64,000 nucleotides of DNA, taken from positions 248,001 to 312,000 of the forward strand of contig NZ_JAAIKO010000002.1 in NCBI RefSeq assembly GCF_016107395.1. The letters are read 5' to 3'. The DNA comes from Streptomyces fildesensis. Its GTDB lineage: Bacteria; Actinomycetota; Actinomycetes; Streptomycetales; Streptomycetaceae. The position numbers were made by a program, and so were the translations under genes. The notes under the pieces are model-generated. The model did no database searches. It worked only from the letters and a program-made list of their open reading frames with translations, and was not told the origin of the DNA. Shown here piece by piece: positions 1-8,636 of the stretch (the stretch's first letter is position 1; every line of letters begins with the position of its first letter).

Positions 1-231
1 GGCCGCGCCAAGGAACTCCTCGCCGCCACCGACCTGCCGGTCGCCGCCGTCGCCCGCCGCGTCGGCTACGAGGACCCCGCCTACTTCAGCCGGCTGTTCA
101 CCCGCCGGGTCGGCGCCGCCCCCGTACGCTTCCGCGAACAGCAGTACCGCACCGTCCCCGGCGGCTGGTCCACCGACCACCTCGACCCCCGGAAGATCAC
201 CCGGCAGGCCGCAGATCACCCCGGGCCGTGA
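1..231 (+). CDS. AraC-family transcriptional regulator, C-terminal end only
   Basis: The reading frame is open from the first base to a TGA at 229-231, giving the last 76 residues of a protein that begins outside the window. The visible part is the second helix-turn-helix of an AraC/XylS DNA-binding domain: the segment VGYEDPAYFSRLFTRRVG followed by a Pro-x-x-Phe-Arg block is the classic signature of that family. The ligand-binding domain is missing, so the effector cannot be predicted. The stop overlaps the region just before pepN, so the two genes are in the same direction and may be co-transcribed. Confidence 0.8.
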   Translation, partial: GRAKELLAATDLPVAAVARRVGYEDPAYFSRLFTRRVGAAPVRFREQQYRTVPGGWSTDHLDPRKITRQAADHPGP

Positions 232-263
232 CCTGGACCACCTCGTACGGCAGCATGTCCGGC

Positions 264-2783
264 ATGCCAGCCCTGACTCGCGCCGAGGCCGAGACCCGCG
301 CCCGCCTGATCGACGTTCACCATTACGCGATCCACCTGGACCTCACCCGCGGCGACGCGACCTTCCGCTCCACCACGGTGATCCGCTTCAGCGCGCGTGA
401 AGCCGGCGCCGCCACCTTCATCGACCTCAGGCCCGCCGCACTGCACAGCGCCGCACTCAACGGCCACGCGCTCGACCCCGGCACCCTGGACGACGGCCGG
501 CTCCCGCTCACCGGGCTGCGGGCCGACAACGAACTGCGGATCGACGCGGACATGCACTACTCCCGCACCGGCGAAGGCATGCACCGCTTCACCGACCCCG
601 CCGACGGCGAGGTCTACACGTACTCCCAGCTCGGCCTCGACCACAGCCCCGCGTTCGCCGCCACGTTCGACCAGCCCGACCTCAAGGCCGTCTTCGACGT
701 CACCGTCACCGCCCCGCCCGCCTGGACCGTCCTCGGCAACGGCATAGCGCAGCGCACCCGCGCCGGCGAAGGGCACTGGCAGCTCGCCAAGACACCGCCC
801 ATCAGCACCTACCTCCTCGCGGTCGCCGCGGGCCCCTGGTACAGCATCCGCACCGAACACGCCGGACTGCCCTTCGGCCTGCACGCCCGCAAGAGCCTGG
901 GACCGCACCTGGAGAGCAACGCGGCCGAGCTCCTCGACACCACCCGCCGCTGCTTCGACCGTTACCACGAGATCTTCGACGAGCCCTACGCCTTCGACTC
1001 CTACGACCAGGCGTTCGTCCCGGAGCTCAACTGGGGCGCCATGGAGAACCCCGGCCTCGTCACCCTCCGCGACGAATACGTCTACCGCTCCGCCGTCACC
1101 CACACCGAACGCCAGAGCCGGGCCGTCGTCATCGCCCACGAAATGGCCCACATGTGGTTCGGCGACCTCGTCACCCTGCGCTGGTGGGACGACATCTGGC
1201 TCAACGAGTCCTTCGCGGAGTACCTCGGCTACCAGGTGCTCGCCGAAGCCACCGGCTTCACCAGCACCTGGACCGACTTCGCCATCGCCCGCAAGATCTA
1301 CGGCTACGACGCCGACCAGCGCCCCTCCACCCATCCCGTCGCCCCGGAAGCCGTCCCCGACACCGCCTCCGCGATGCTGAACTTCGACGGCATCTCCTAC
1401 GCGAAGGGCGCCTCCGCACTGCGGCAGCTCGTCGCCTGGCTCGGCACCAGGGACTTCCTCGCGGGCGTCAACGACCACATGGCCCGGCACCGCTTCGGCA
1501 ACGCCACCCTCGACGACTTCATCGAGTCCCTCGCCGGCGCCACCGACCGCGACGTCCGCAAATGGGCCGCGCAGTGGCTGCGCACCACCGGCGTCGACAC
1601 CCTCCAGCCGCACTTCGACGGCCCCGCCGCACCGTTCATCGCCCGTACCGGCAGCCGCCCGCACCGCATCGGCGTCGGCCTGTACGACCGCGCCGTGACC
1701 GACCCGTGCCGGCTCGTCCTGCGCGAACGCCTCGCAGCGGACCTCGCCGCCCCCCGCGTCCCGCTGCTGCCCGAAGGCCGCCCCGTCCGCCCCGACCTGG
1801 TGCTGCTCAACGACGGCGACCTCAGCTACACCAAGATCCGCTTCGACGACCAGTCGTGGACCACCGTCACCGAATGCCTCAGCGGCCTGCCCGACCCGCT
1901 CTCCCGCGCCGTGGTCTGGAACGCCGCCCGCGACCTGGTACGCGACGGCGAACTGCCGCCCGGCGACTACTTCGAGCTCGTGCTGCGGCACCTGCCCGCC
2001 GAGACCGACCCCGCCATCGTCCAGGGCGTCCTCGCCTTCACCCGCGGCCAGCTCATCGACCGCTACCGCGGCCCCGCCCGCCGCACCGCCGACCTCACCC
2101 TGCTCGCCGGTGTCTGCCGCACCTTTCTGTACGGAGCCGACACCGCCCTGCACCTCAGCGCTGCCCGCACCCTCATCGACTGCGCCGTCACCGGATCCGA
2201 CACCGCACGGCTGCGCGACTGGCTCACCGCCGGCCGGATCACCGACGGACCCGCCCTCGACCCCGAACTGCGCTGGCAGCTGCTGCTCCGCCTCACCGTC
2301 CTCGGCGCCGCCACCCCTGGGGACATCGCCGCGGAACTCGCCCGCGACCCCAGCGCCTCCGGCGAGGAGGGCGCGGCCCGCTGCCGCGCCGCCCTCCCCG
2401 ACCCGCAGGCCAAACACGCCGCCTGGACCTCGATGTTCGGCGACGACTCCCTGTCGGTCTATCTGTTCACCGCCACTGCCCAGGGCTTCTGGCAGCCGGA
2501 ACAGCACCATCTGCTGCACGGGTACGTACCGCACTACTTCGCGGCGGCCACCGCCGTCGCCGCCCGCCGCGGACCCGCGCTCGCCACCGCCGCCGGCCGG
2601 CACGCCTTCCCCACCACGGCCACCGACATGTCCACCCTGCGGCTCGGCGGCGAATGCCTGCGCGACGCGAACCCGCTGCCGGCCCTGCGCCGCCAGCTCG
2701 CCGACCAACTCCACGACCTGCAAAGGGCGTTGAAGATCCGGGCGACATACCCCGAGCCGGCCGACGACACCGTCCGCGGCTAG
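264..2783 (+). CDS. pepN: Aminopeptidase N (M1 zinc metallopeptidase)
   Basis: A cytoplasmic zinc aminopeptidase that removes N-terminal residues from peptides. From the ATG at 264 the protein has 839 residues. The substrate-binding GAMEN motif is at residues 258-262, and the zinc site HEMAH is at 292-296, with the third ligand Glu315 in NESFAEYL, the standard HEXXH-18-E spacing. The N-terminal beta domain (about 1-200) and the C-terminal ERAP1-like helical domain are both present, so the protein looks complete. In-frame GTG at 228 and ATG at 255 are alternative starts; I prefer 264 because the product then begins MPALTR, like other Streptomyces PepN proteins. A strong hairpin follows the stop. 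Confidence 0.95.
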   Translation: MPALTRAEAETRARLIDVHHYAIHLDLTRGDATFRSTTVIRFSAREAGAATFIDLRPAALHSAALNGHALDPGTLDDGRLPLTGLRADNELRIDADMHYSRTGEGMHRFTDPADGEVYTYSQLGLDHSPAFAATFDQPDLKAVFDVTVTAPPAWTVLGNGIAQRTRAGEGHWQLAKTPPISTYLLAVAAGPWYSIRTEHAGLPFGLHARKSLGPHLESNAAELLDTTRRCFDRYHEIFDEPYAFDSYDQAFVPELNWGAMENPGLVTLRDEYVYRSAVTHTERQSRAVVIAHEMAHMWFGDLVTLRWWDDIWLNESFAEYLGYQVLAEATGFTSTWTDFAIARKIYGYDADQRPSTHPVAPEAVPDTASAMLNFDGISYAKGASALRQLVAWLGTRDFLAGVNDHMARHRFGNATLDDFIESLAGATDRDVRKWAAQWLRTTGVDTLQPHFDGPAAPFIARTGSRPHRIGVGLYDRAVTDPCRLVLRERLAADLAAPRVPLLPEGRPVRPDLVLLNDGDLSYTKIRFDDQSWTTVTECLSGLPDPLSRAVVWNAARDLVRDGELPPGDYFELVLRHLPAETDPAIVQGVLAFTRGQLIDRYRGPARRTADLTLLAGVCRTFLYGADTALHLSAARTLIDCAVTGSDTARLRDWLTAGRITDGPALDPELRWQLLLRLTVLGAATPGDIAAELARDPSASGEEGAARCRAALPDPQAKHAAWTSMFGDDSLSVYLFTATAQGFWQPEQHHLLHGYVPHYFAAATAVAARRGPALATAAGRHAFPTTATDMSTLRLGGECLRDANPLPALRRQLADQLHDLQRALKIRATYPEPADDTVRG

Positions 2784-2818
2784 GCCACGGCGACGCCACG
2801 GCCCAGGACCGTTCCACC

Positions 2819-2847
2819 AGGGTGCCCGCCGGCCGGGCGGGCACCCT
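2819..2847 (+). terminator. Intrinsic terminator-like hairpin after pepN
   Basis: A perfect 12-bp stem (2819-2830 pairing with 2836-2847) closes a 5-nt loop, 36 bp after the pepN stop. No U-tract follows, as is common in Streptomyces. It separates pepN from the decarboxylase gene. Confidence 0.7.
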
Positions 2848-3027
2848 GCGCCAAACCCTGCCACGAAGCGTCCGACCTGCCCGATCACACCGCCCTGACC
2901 ACCCCCCCGCACGGCCGGAATCCGATCCTCCGCACCGGCCCCGCAATACCCCTGACCGGTGGCTCTCGTTGAGCACACCGGGCGGAACCGCCCGCCCGAC
3001 AGGCAGCGACCGCGAAGGGGCCACCCC

Positions 3028-4416
3028 ATGCCACCCCAGCTCGCCGGAGGGATCACAGGACCCGGCCACCTGCGCCCCCTGCTGGACACCGTCCTCGACG
3101 CACTGACCGCCGGCGCCACCGCCCGCGGCGGACCCCTCCCCGCCGGCGGCCCCGACACCGTCGCCCGGCACGTACGCGACGCGTGCGCCCCCGTCATCCC
3201 ACACACCGGAACCGGCGCGGAACACGCGCTGCGCACCCTCGTCCACGCCCTCGCCGCCGGAGCCGCCGACCCCGCGCACCCGCGCTGCGTCGCCCATCTG
3301 CACTGCCCGCCGCTGGCCCTCGCCGTCGCCGCGGACCTCGCCGCGAGCGCCCTCAACCAGTCCCTCGACTCCTGGGACCAGGCACCCGCCGCCAGCGCCC
3401 TCGAAGCCGAGACCACCGCCGCCCTCGCCGCCCTCGTCTACCCCGGCCACCGCGCCCCCGACGCCCTCGTCACCAGCGGCGGCACCGAGTCCAACCACCT
3501 CGCCCTGCTGCTCGCCCGCGAACGCCACCCCGGCGGACCGGCCCTGCGGGTCGTGTGCGGAGCCAACGCCCACCACAGCATCCAGCGCGCCATCTGGCTC
3601 CTGGGCCTGCCACCGGCCCACGTCCTGCCCACCCCCGCCGGCACCCTCGATCCGGCCACCCTCCACACCGCCCTCGGCGAGCTCCGCGACCCCGGCCCCG
3701 TCCTCGTCGTCGCGACCGCCGGAACCACCGACACCGGCGCCATCGACCCGCTCCCCGAGATCGCCCACCACACCGCCGCCCACGGCGCCGAACTCCACAT
3801 CGACGCCGCCTACGGCGGACCCCTGCTGTTCAGCGACCGCGCGGCACACCGCCTCGACGGCCTGCCGTTCGCCGACTCCGTCACCCTCGACCTGCACAAA
3901 CTCGGCTGGCAGCCCATCGCCGCCGGCCTGCTCGCCGTACGCGACACCACCGCCCTGCGGCCGCTCGCCCACCAGGCCGACTACCTCAACGCCGACGACG
4001 ACACCGAAGCGGGCCTCCCCGACCTCCTCGGCCGCTCCCTGCGCACCACCCGCCGCCCCGACGTGTTCAAGATCGCCGTCACCCTCCGCGCACTGGGCCG
4101 CGAAGGACTCGGCGCCCTCGTCGACACCGTCTGCGACCAGGCCCAGCACCTCGCCGACCTCATCGACGCCCACCCCGCCCTCACCCTGCGCGGCCGCCCC
4201 GAGATCAGCACCGTCCTGTTCCGCCCCACCCACGCCGACGACACCCACGTCGCCGCCCTCCGCCGCCGCCTCCTGCACGAAGGCCACGCCGTACTCGGCC
4301 GCGCCCACGCCGACGGACGCCTCTGGCTCAAAGCCACCCTGCTCAACCCGCACACCCGGCCCGCCGACCTCACAGCGCTCCTGCACCTCACCACGGAAGG
4401 CACCACGGCCCGATGA
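3028..4416 (+). CDS. PLP-dependent group II amino-acid decarboxylase (lysine/diamino-acid type, DesA/DABA-decarboxylase-like)
   Basis: A 462-residue PLP decarboxylase. Family landmarks are all present: HLHCPPLA, SLDSWDQAP (a block typical of siderophore-type decarboxylases), TSGGTESN for phosphate binding, HSIQRA, GTTDTGAIDP, HIDAAYGG and DLHKLGW with the Schiff-base lysine at residue 291. Family members turn lysine into cadaverine or 2,4-diaminobutyrate into 1,3-diaminopropane; the sequence alone does not settle which. The ATG at 3028 follows a GAAGGGG ribosome-binding site at 3014-3020. The stop overlaps the next start by 4 bp (ATGA), as in desA-desB of desferrioxamine clusters. I see no iron box in the 244 bp upstream. 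Confidence 0.85.
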   Translation: MPPQLAGGITGPGHLRPLLDTVLDALTAGATARGGPLPAGGPDTVARHVRDACAPVIPHTGTGAEHALRTLVHALAAGAADPAHPRCVAHLHCPPLALAVAADLAASALNQSLDSWDQAPAASALEAETTAALAALVYPGHRAPDALVTSGGTESNHLALLLARERHPGGPALRVVCGANAHHSIQRAIWLLGLPPAHVLPTPAGTLDPATLHTALGELRDPGPVLVVATAGTTDTGAIDPLPEIAHHTAAHGAELHIDAAYGGPLLFSDRAAHRLDGLPFADSVTLDLHKLGWQPIAAGLLAVRDTTALRPLAHQADYLNADDDTEAGLPDLLGRSLRTTRRPDVFKIAVTLRALGREGLGALVDTVCDQAQHLADLIDAHPALTLRGRPEISTVLFRPTHADDTHVAALRRRLLHEGHAVLGRAHADGRLWLKATLLNPHTRPADLTALLHLTTEGTTAR

Positions 4417-5831
4417 CGACAGCGCCCCCCACCCCGGAACCCACCGAACCCGCCACCCCCGAAGAACCCCTCGACCTCCTCGGCATCGGCATCGGCCCCT
4501 TCAACCTCTCCCTCGCCGCCCTCGCCGACGGCATCCCCCACCTCACCGCCGCCTTCTACGACCAACGGCCCTCCTTCCAATGGCACCCCGGCCTGCTCAT
4601 CGACGGCGCCACCCTCCAGGTCCCGTTCCTCGCCGACCTCGTCACCCTCGCCGACCCCACCAGCCGCTGGTCGTTCCTCTCCTACCTCAAAACCCGCGAA
4701 CGCCTCTTCCCCTTCTACTTCGCCGAGCGCTTCCACATCCACCGCGCCGAATACGACGCCTACTGCCGCTGGGTCGCCGACACCCTCACCACCACCCACT
4801 TCGGCCAACAGGTCGACACCGTCCGCTGGAACCCCGGCCGCGCCCTGTTCGAGGTCGACCACACCCACCTCGACCGCAACGGCGAAGCCGAAGCCCTCGG
4901 CCGCACCCACGCCCGCAACCTCGTCATCGGCATCGGCACCAGCCCCTACGTCCCCGAACCCCTGCGCCCCCTCGCCGAAGCCCCCACCGTCCCCGTCATC
5001 CACTCCAGCGACTACGTCAACCAGCGCGCCCGGCTCCTCGCCACCGACCACATCACCGTCGTCGGATCAGGACAGTCCGGCGCCGAAGTCTTCCTCGACC
5101 TGCTGCGCGCCCGCCCCGCCGGCCGCGAACGCCTCACCTGGATCGCCCGCACCCCCGCCTTCGCACCCATGGAATACAGCAAACTCGGCCTCGAACAGTT
5201 CACCCCCGACTACACCCGCTACTTCCACGGCCTCGCCGAACCCGTCCGCGACCAGCTCGTCCCCCAGCAGTGGCAACTCCACAAAGGCATCGACCACGAC
5301 ACCATCAACGCCATCCACGACGAGCTCTACCGCCGCACCCTCGACGGCGGCTGGCCCGACGCCACCCTCACCCCCGGCGTCACCGTCCGCACCGCGGGAC
5401 GCCTCGGCAGCACCGGCATCGAACTCCACCTCGAACACGAACAACAAGGCACCCGCAGCCGCCTGCAGACCAGCGCCGTCATCCTCGCCACCGGCTACCG
5501 CGAACGCTCCGTCGACCAACTGCTCGCCCCGCTCCACCCCTACCTGCGCCGCGACGCCGCCGGCCGGCCCCGCATCGACGCCGACCACCGGCTCGCCCTC
5601 GACCCGTCCATCAGCGGCGCCGTCCACATCCAGAACGCCAACCGCCACACCCACGGCGTCGGCGCCCCCGACCTCGGCCTCGTCGCCTGGCGCTCCGCCG
5701 TCATCCTCAACGCACTGACCGGCAAGGAGCCCTACCCCCTGCCGGCCAGAACGTCGTTCACCACCTTCGGCCTCGACGGGACGGCCGCCTCCAACGTGCC
5801 GACTAGAACAGCGGCACTCCGTCGCGGGTGA
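4413..5831 (+). CDS. Lysine/ornithine/diamine N-hydroxylase (flavin N-monooxygenase, DesB/IucD-like)
   Basis: A 472-residue FAD- and NADPH-dependent N-hydroxylating monooxygenase. The FAD-binding glycine motif GIGIGPFNL is at residues 24-32, the NADPH motif GSGQSGAE at about 218-225, and the family ATGYRE segment at about 359. In known pathways these enzymes hydroxylate the side-chain or terminal amine of lysine, ornithine or cadaverine before acylation to a hydroxamate. The direct overlap with a diamine-forming decarboxylase suggests that the substrate is the diamine. No acyltransferase (DesC) or NIS synthetase (DesD) follows. The 3' end overlaps the convergent nucleotidase gene by 29 bp. 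Confidence 0.85.
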   Translation: MTTAPPTPEPTEPATPEEPLDLLGIGIGPFNLSLAALADGIPHLTAAFYDQRPSFQWHPGLLIDGATLQVPFLADLVTLADPTSRWSFLSYLKTRERLFPFYFAERFHIHRAEYDAYCRWVADTLTTTHFGQQVDTVRWNPGRALFEVDHTHLDRNGEAEALGRTHARNLVIGIGTSPYVPEPLRPLAEAPTVPVIHSSDYVNQRARLLATDHITVVGSGQSGAEVFLDLLRARPAGRERLTWIARTPAFAPMEYSKLGLEQFTPDYTRYFHGLAEPVRDQLVPQQWQLHKGIDHDTINAIHDELYRRTLDGGWPDATLTPGVTVRTAGRLGSTGIELHLEHEQQGTRSRLQTSAVILATGYRERSVDQLLAPLHPYLRRDAAGRPRIDADHRLALDPSISGAVHIQNANRHTHGVGAPDLGLVAWRSAVILNALTGKEPYPLPARTSFTTFGLDGTAASNVPTRTAALRRG

Positions 5832-7632
5832 GCTTCCAGCTGTCACCGCCGAAGGCGGACGGATCGATCGAACCGTTCGCCTTCACCCACGCGATGATCG
5901 TGTTCCGGATCTCGTCCGAATTCGCCCACACCGACGGCGTCGCCGCCACATGCGGGAAATTGCCGCCACCGTTCGCCCGGTAGTTGTTCACCGCCAGCAC
6001 GAACTTCGCCGACGGATCCAGCGGCGCGCCCTGGAACGTCAGATTGGTGATCCGCGAACCCACCGGCTTCGCGATGTCGATCTCGTACGACACCCCGCCC
6101 ACCACGTCGTAGTTGTAGTCCGGAGTGCTGTCCGCGTTCGTCAGCTTCGACACATCCACCACCGCACCCGCCGCGGTCTGCACGAAGTACTTCGCCGAGA
6201 ACTCCAGATAGTCCTTCACCTGCGCACCCGTGAGCACCCGCGCGTCCAGCGTGTTCTCGTACACATACAGACCCGCCACATCCCGCAACGACACCTGACC
6301 CGCCGGAATCGCCGCCGTCCGCGAGAAACACGCCGCCTGCGACAGCACCGGCAGCGCCGCGTACGCCGTCCCCGCCAACGCAGCCTTCACCGTCTGGCTC
6401 TGCACCGCGTTGATGAAGTCGATGATCGGCGTGTCCTTGTACGGTGCCTCGGTCGCCGCCATCGCGACCGTGCACGTACCGACCACCTGGTTCACATACG
6501 CCACGACCTTGTCGTGCTCCGCCTTCACCAGCTTCACCACATGCGGGTCCTCCGCCACCGCGTTCGCGTTGCGGACCTCCGCCACCACCGACGTCACCGA
6601 CCAGCGGCCCCGCGAGAACTCCAGCCCGATGTCGAAGACACTCAGCCGCATCCCCCACATCAGCGGCTCCGACAGCACCACGTTCTTGCCGGACACCGTG
6701 TTGACGACCGTGCGCGACGCGACCTCCTTGTGCGTGTGCCCCACCAGGATCGCGTCGATCCCCGGCACCTGCTCCGCCACCAGCGACGACGCGTTCTCCG
6801 GATACGGCAGCGCGTCCCCGTACGACGTACTGCCGTCAAGACCCGAGTGATCCGTACAGATCACCACGTCACAGCCCAGCGCCCGCAGCTTCGGCACATA
6901 GATCTTCGCCTGCTCCACCAGACCCGGGAACGCCATCTTCCCCTGCACATTGGCCTTGTCCCAGATCGCGATCCCCGGATTCGTCAGCCCCAGGATCCCG
7001 ACCTTGATGTCCTGCCCGCCGTGCACCCTGATCCGCTTGATCGTGTACGGGGGGAACGCCGGCTTCAGCGTCTTCGCGTCCACCGCGTTCGCCGCCAGCA
7101 GCGGGAAGTCGCACTGCTCCTGGAATTTGCGCAGCACCGGAATGCCGTAGTTGAACTCATGGTTGCCCAGCGCCGCCGCGTCGTACCGCATGTGGTTCAT
7201 CGCCAGCGCCATCGGGTGCACCGGTGCGCGCTTGCCGGCGGTGCCGGTGATCGGGTCCACCCGCGCGTAGTAGTACGACAACTGCGTGCCCTGGATGATG
7301 TCGCCCGCGTCGATCAACAGGGTGCGGTCGCAGCCCTTCTCTGCACGCGCCTGCTCCACCAGCGTGGAGATCTTCGCCAGACCCACGTCGTTGTGGGTGC
7401 TGTCGTCGTACTCCTTGTCCGTGAAGTAGTCCCAGTTGAAGACATGGCCGTGCAGATCCGTCGTGCCCAGCACCCGCAGCGAGTACGTCTTCGGGCCGTG
7501 TCCGTGCCCACGCCCCTCGTCGTGCGCCTGCGCCGGCGCGGCGCCGGCAACGGCCCCCGTGGCGCCCGCGAGCGCCACCCCCGCACCCGTGGCGGCGGAA
7601 CGGTTGAGGAAGGTCCTTCGGTTGAGCGGCAT
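5803..7632 (-). CDS. Tat-exported 5'-nucleotidase / 2',3'-cyclic-nucleotide phosphodiesterase family
   Basis: A 609-residue secreted metallophosphoesterase that dephosphorylates extracellular nucleotides. The N-terminus NRRTFLNRSA followed by a hydrophobic stretch and AQA is a twin-arginine signal peptide. Metal-binding motifs are TTDLHGH (residues 57-63), IDAGDIIQG, GNHEFNYG and VGHTHKE. The second half is the substrate-specificity domain of 5'-nucleotidases, with an NNYRANGGG segment near the end. The ATG at 7632 is preceded by AGGAG at good spacing and places the twin arginines at residues 5-6. It is divergent from the SIMPL gene across 130 bp. Confidence 0.9.
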   Translation of the reverse strand: MPLNRRTFLNRSAATGAGVALAGATGAVAGAAPAQAHDEGRGHGHGPKTYSLRVLGTTDLHGHVFNWDYFTDKEYDDSTHNDVGLAKISTLVEQARAEKGCDRTLLIDAGDIIQGTQLSYYYARVDPITGTAGKRAPVHPMALAMNHMRYDAAALGNHEFNYGIPVLRKFQEQCDFPLLAANAVDAKTLKPAFPPYTIKRIRVHGGQDIKVGILGLTNPGIAIWDKANVQGKMAFPGLVEQAKIYVPKLRALGCDVVICTDHSGLDGSTSYGDALPYPENASSLVAEQVPGIDAILVGHTHKEVASRTVVNTVSGKNVVLSEPLMWGMRLSVFDIGLEFSRGRWSVTSVVAEVRNANAVAEDPHVVKLVKAEHDKVVAYVNQVVGTCTVAMAATEAPYKDTPIIDFINAVQSQTVKAALAGTAYAALPVLSQAACFSRTAAIPAGQVSLRDVAGLYVYENTLDARVLTGAQVKDYLEFSAKYFVQTAAGAVVDVSKLTNADSTPDYNYDVVGGVSYEIDIAKPVGSRITNLTFQGAPLDPSAKFVLAVNNYRANGGGNFPHVAATPSVWANSDEIRNTIIAWVKANGSIDPSAFGGDSWKLTRDGVPLF

Positions 7633-7762
7633 GTCGGCTCCTGGTCTGTCCGGTGATGTAACGCGCGTAGATTCTGGCGCAGGAACACCACCCCGCAACA
7701 CCCCCCAGGCATTTCCATCAGATGTCCCGCCGGAGAATGCCCCGCCTGCGACAGTGGGGCAC

Positions 7763-8476
7763 ATGGCCACAGAAACGGACAGGACCCACCCGACCGCCGA
7801 AGCTCCGCACGTCGGCGTCCGCGGCGAAGCCACCCTCGAGGTCGAACCCGAACTCGCCCGCATCGCCGTCACCGTCAGATCCCGCGGCGCCGACCGCCGC
7901 CACACCCTCGACGACCTCACCCGCCGCAACACCCAGGCCCTCGACCTCATCAAGAGCTACGGCGAAGCCGTCGAGAAGATCGAAACCGGCACCTTCGGCC
8001 TCACTCCGGAACTCCGCGAAAAAGGCCGCGACCGCGGCGAGAAGATCCGCGCCTACCACGGCGTCGTACGCATCGGCGCCACCCTCACCGACTTCACCGC
8101 CCTCGGCGAACTCACCACCCGCCTCGCCGACCTCGAACTCACCTCCGTCGACGGCCCCTGGTGGTCGCTGCGCCCCCAGTCGACCATCTACCGCGAAGCC
8201 CGCAGGCAAGCCGTCCACGACGCCGTCCAACGCGCCCGCGAATACGCCGAAGCCCTCGGCTCCACCCTCACCGCCCTCATCGAACTCGCCGACGAAGGCG
8301 TCCAGCAGGCCACCCCCTACCCCCGACAGGCCTTCGGCGCCATGAGCTCCCGCGCCGCCGGCGGCCCCGGCATGGCCGACTTCGCCCCGCAGTCCCTCGA
8401 CCTCGAACCCGAACGGCAGAACGTCTCCGCACACGTCACCGCACACTTCACCATGACCCCGCCCCCGCTCGGCTGA
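7763..8476 (+). CDS. SIMPL domain-containing protein
   Basis: A 237-residue protein of the SIMPL (DUF541) family, recognised by the opening VGVRGEATLEVEPELARIAVTVRSRGADRR and the later EARRQAVHDAVQRAREYAEALG helix. Family members form ring-shaped oligomers and are mostly periplasmic or surface proteins, but this one has no signal peptide or membrane segment and should be cytoplasmic. Its cellular role is not known to me. The ATG at 7763 gives the natural N-terminus. The intergenic region is shared with the divergent nucleotidase gene. Confidence 0.75.
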   Translation: MATETDRTHPTAEAPHVGVRGEATLEVEPELARIAVTVRSRGADRRHTLDDLTRRNTQALDLIKSYGEAVEKIETGTFGLTPELREKGRDRGEKIRAYHGVVRIGATLTDFTALGELTTRLADLELTSVDGPWWSLRPQSTIYREARRQAVHDAVQRAREYAEALGSTLTALIELADEGVQQATPYPRQAFGAMSSRAAGGPGMADFAPQSLDLEPERQNVSAHVTAHFTMTPPPLG

Positions 8477-8624
8477 CCCGGCGGCCCTCCACCCGGCCCC
8501 CACCGGGACCCGCCACGCTGCTCACATGAGCACTGCCATGCACGTTCGACACTTGTCAACAACCGTTAATCCAGCCGACGTTGGACAGTCGCCTCCACCC
8601 ATCTGCCTACCCGTCAGTAAGTCA

Positions 8625-8636
8625 TAGGCTCGAAAC
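8625..8636 (+). promoter_or_regulatory. Candidate -10 element giving a leaderless pyk transcript
   Basis: TAGGCT at 8625-8630 lies exactly 6 nt before the pyk ATG, the position expected for a -10 hexamer when transcription starts at the start codon. No Shine-Dalgarno sequence is visible upstream of the ATG, which fits leaderless translation. The -35 region (about 8602-8607) is a weak match. Confidence 0.45.

Noticed and set aside
2784-3027. A possible iron box (DmdR/IdeR operator) upstream of the decarboxylase gene
   Set aside because: No TTAGGTTAGGCTAACCTAA-like palindrome is visible; only the pepN terminator hairpin is present.
1154-3106. Arg/Pro/His-rich plus-strand open frames over pepN and the following cassette
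   Set aside because: Arg-Arg-Pro-His composition is the usual out-of-frame reading of Streptomyces genes; no start site or motif supports them.
216-3416. A very long open frame (about 1066 codons) on the minus strand opposite pepN and the decarboxylase gene
   Set aside because: It is antisense to two genes with full catalytic motifs, is rich in Gly/Ala/Val repeats without any domain, and arises from the strong third-position GC bias.
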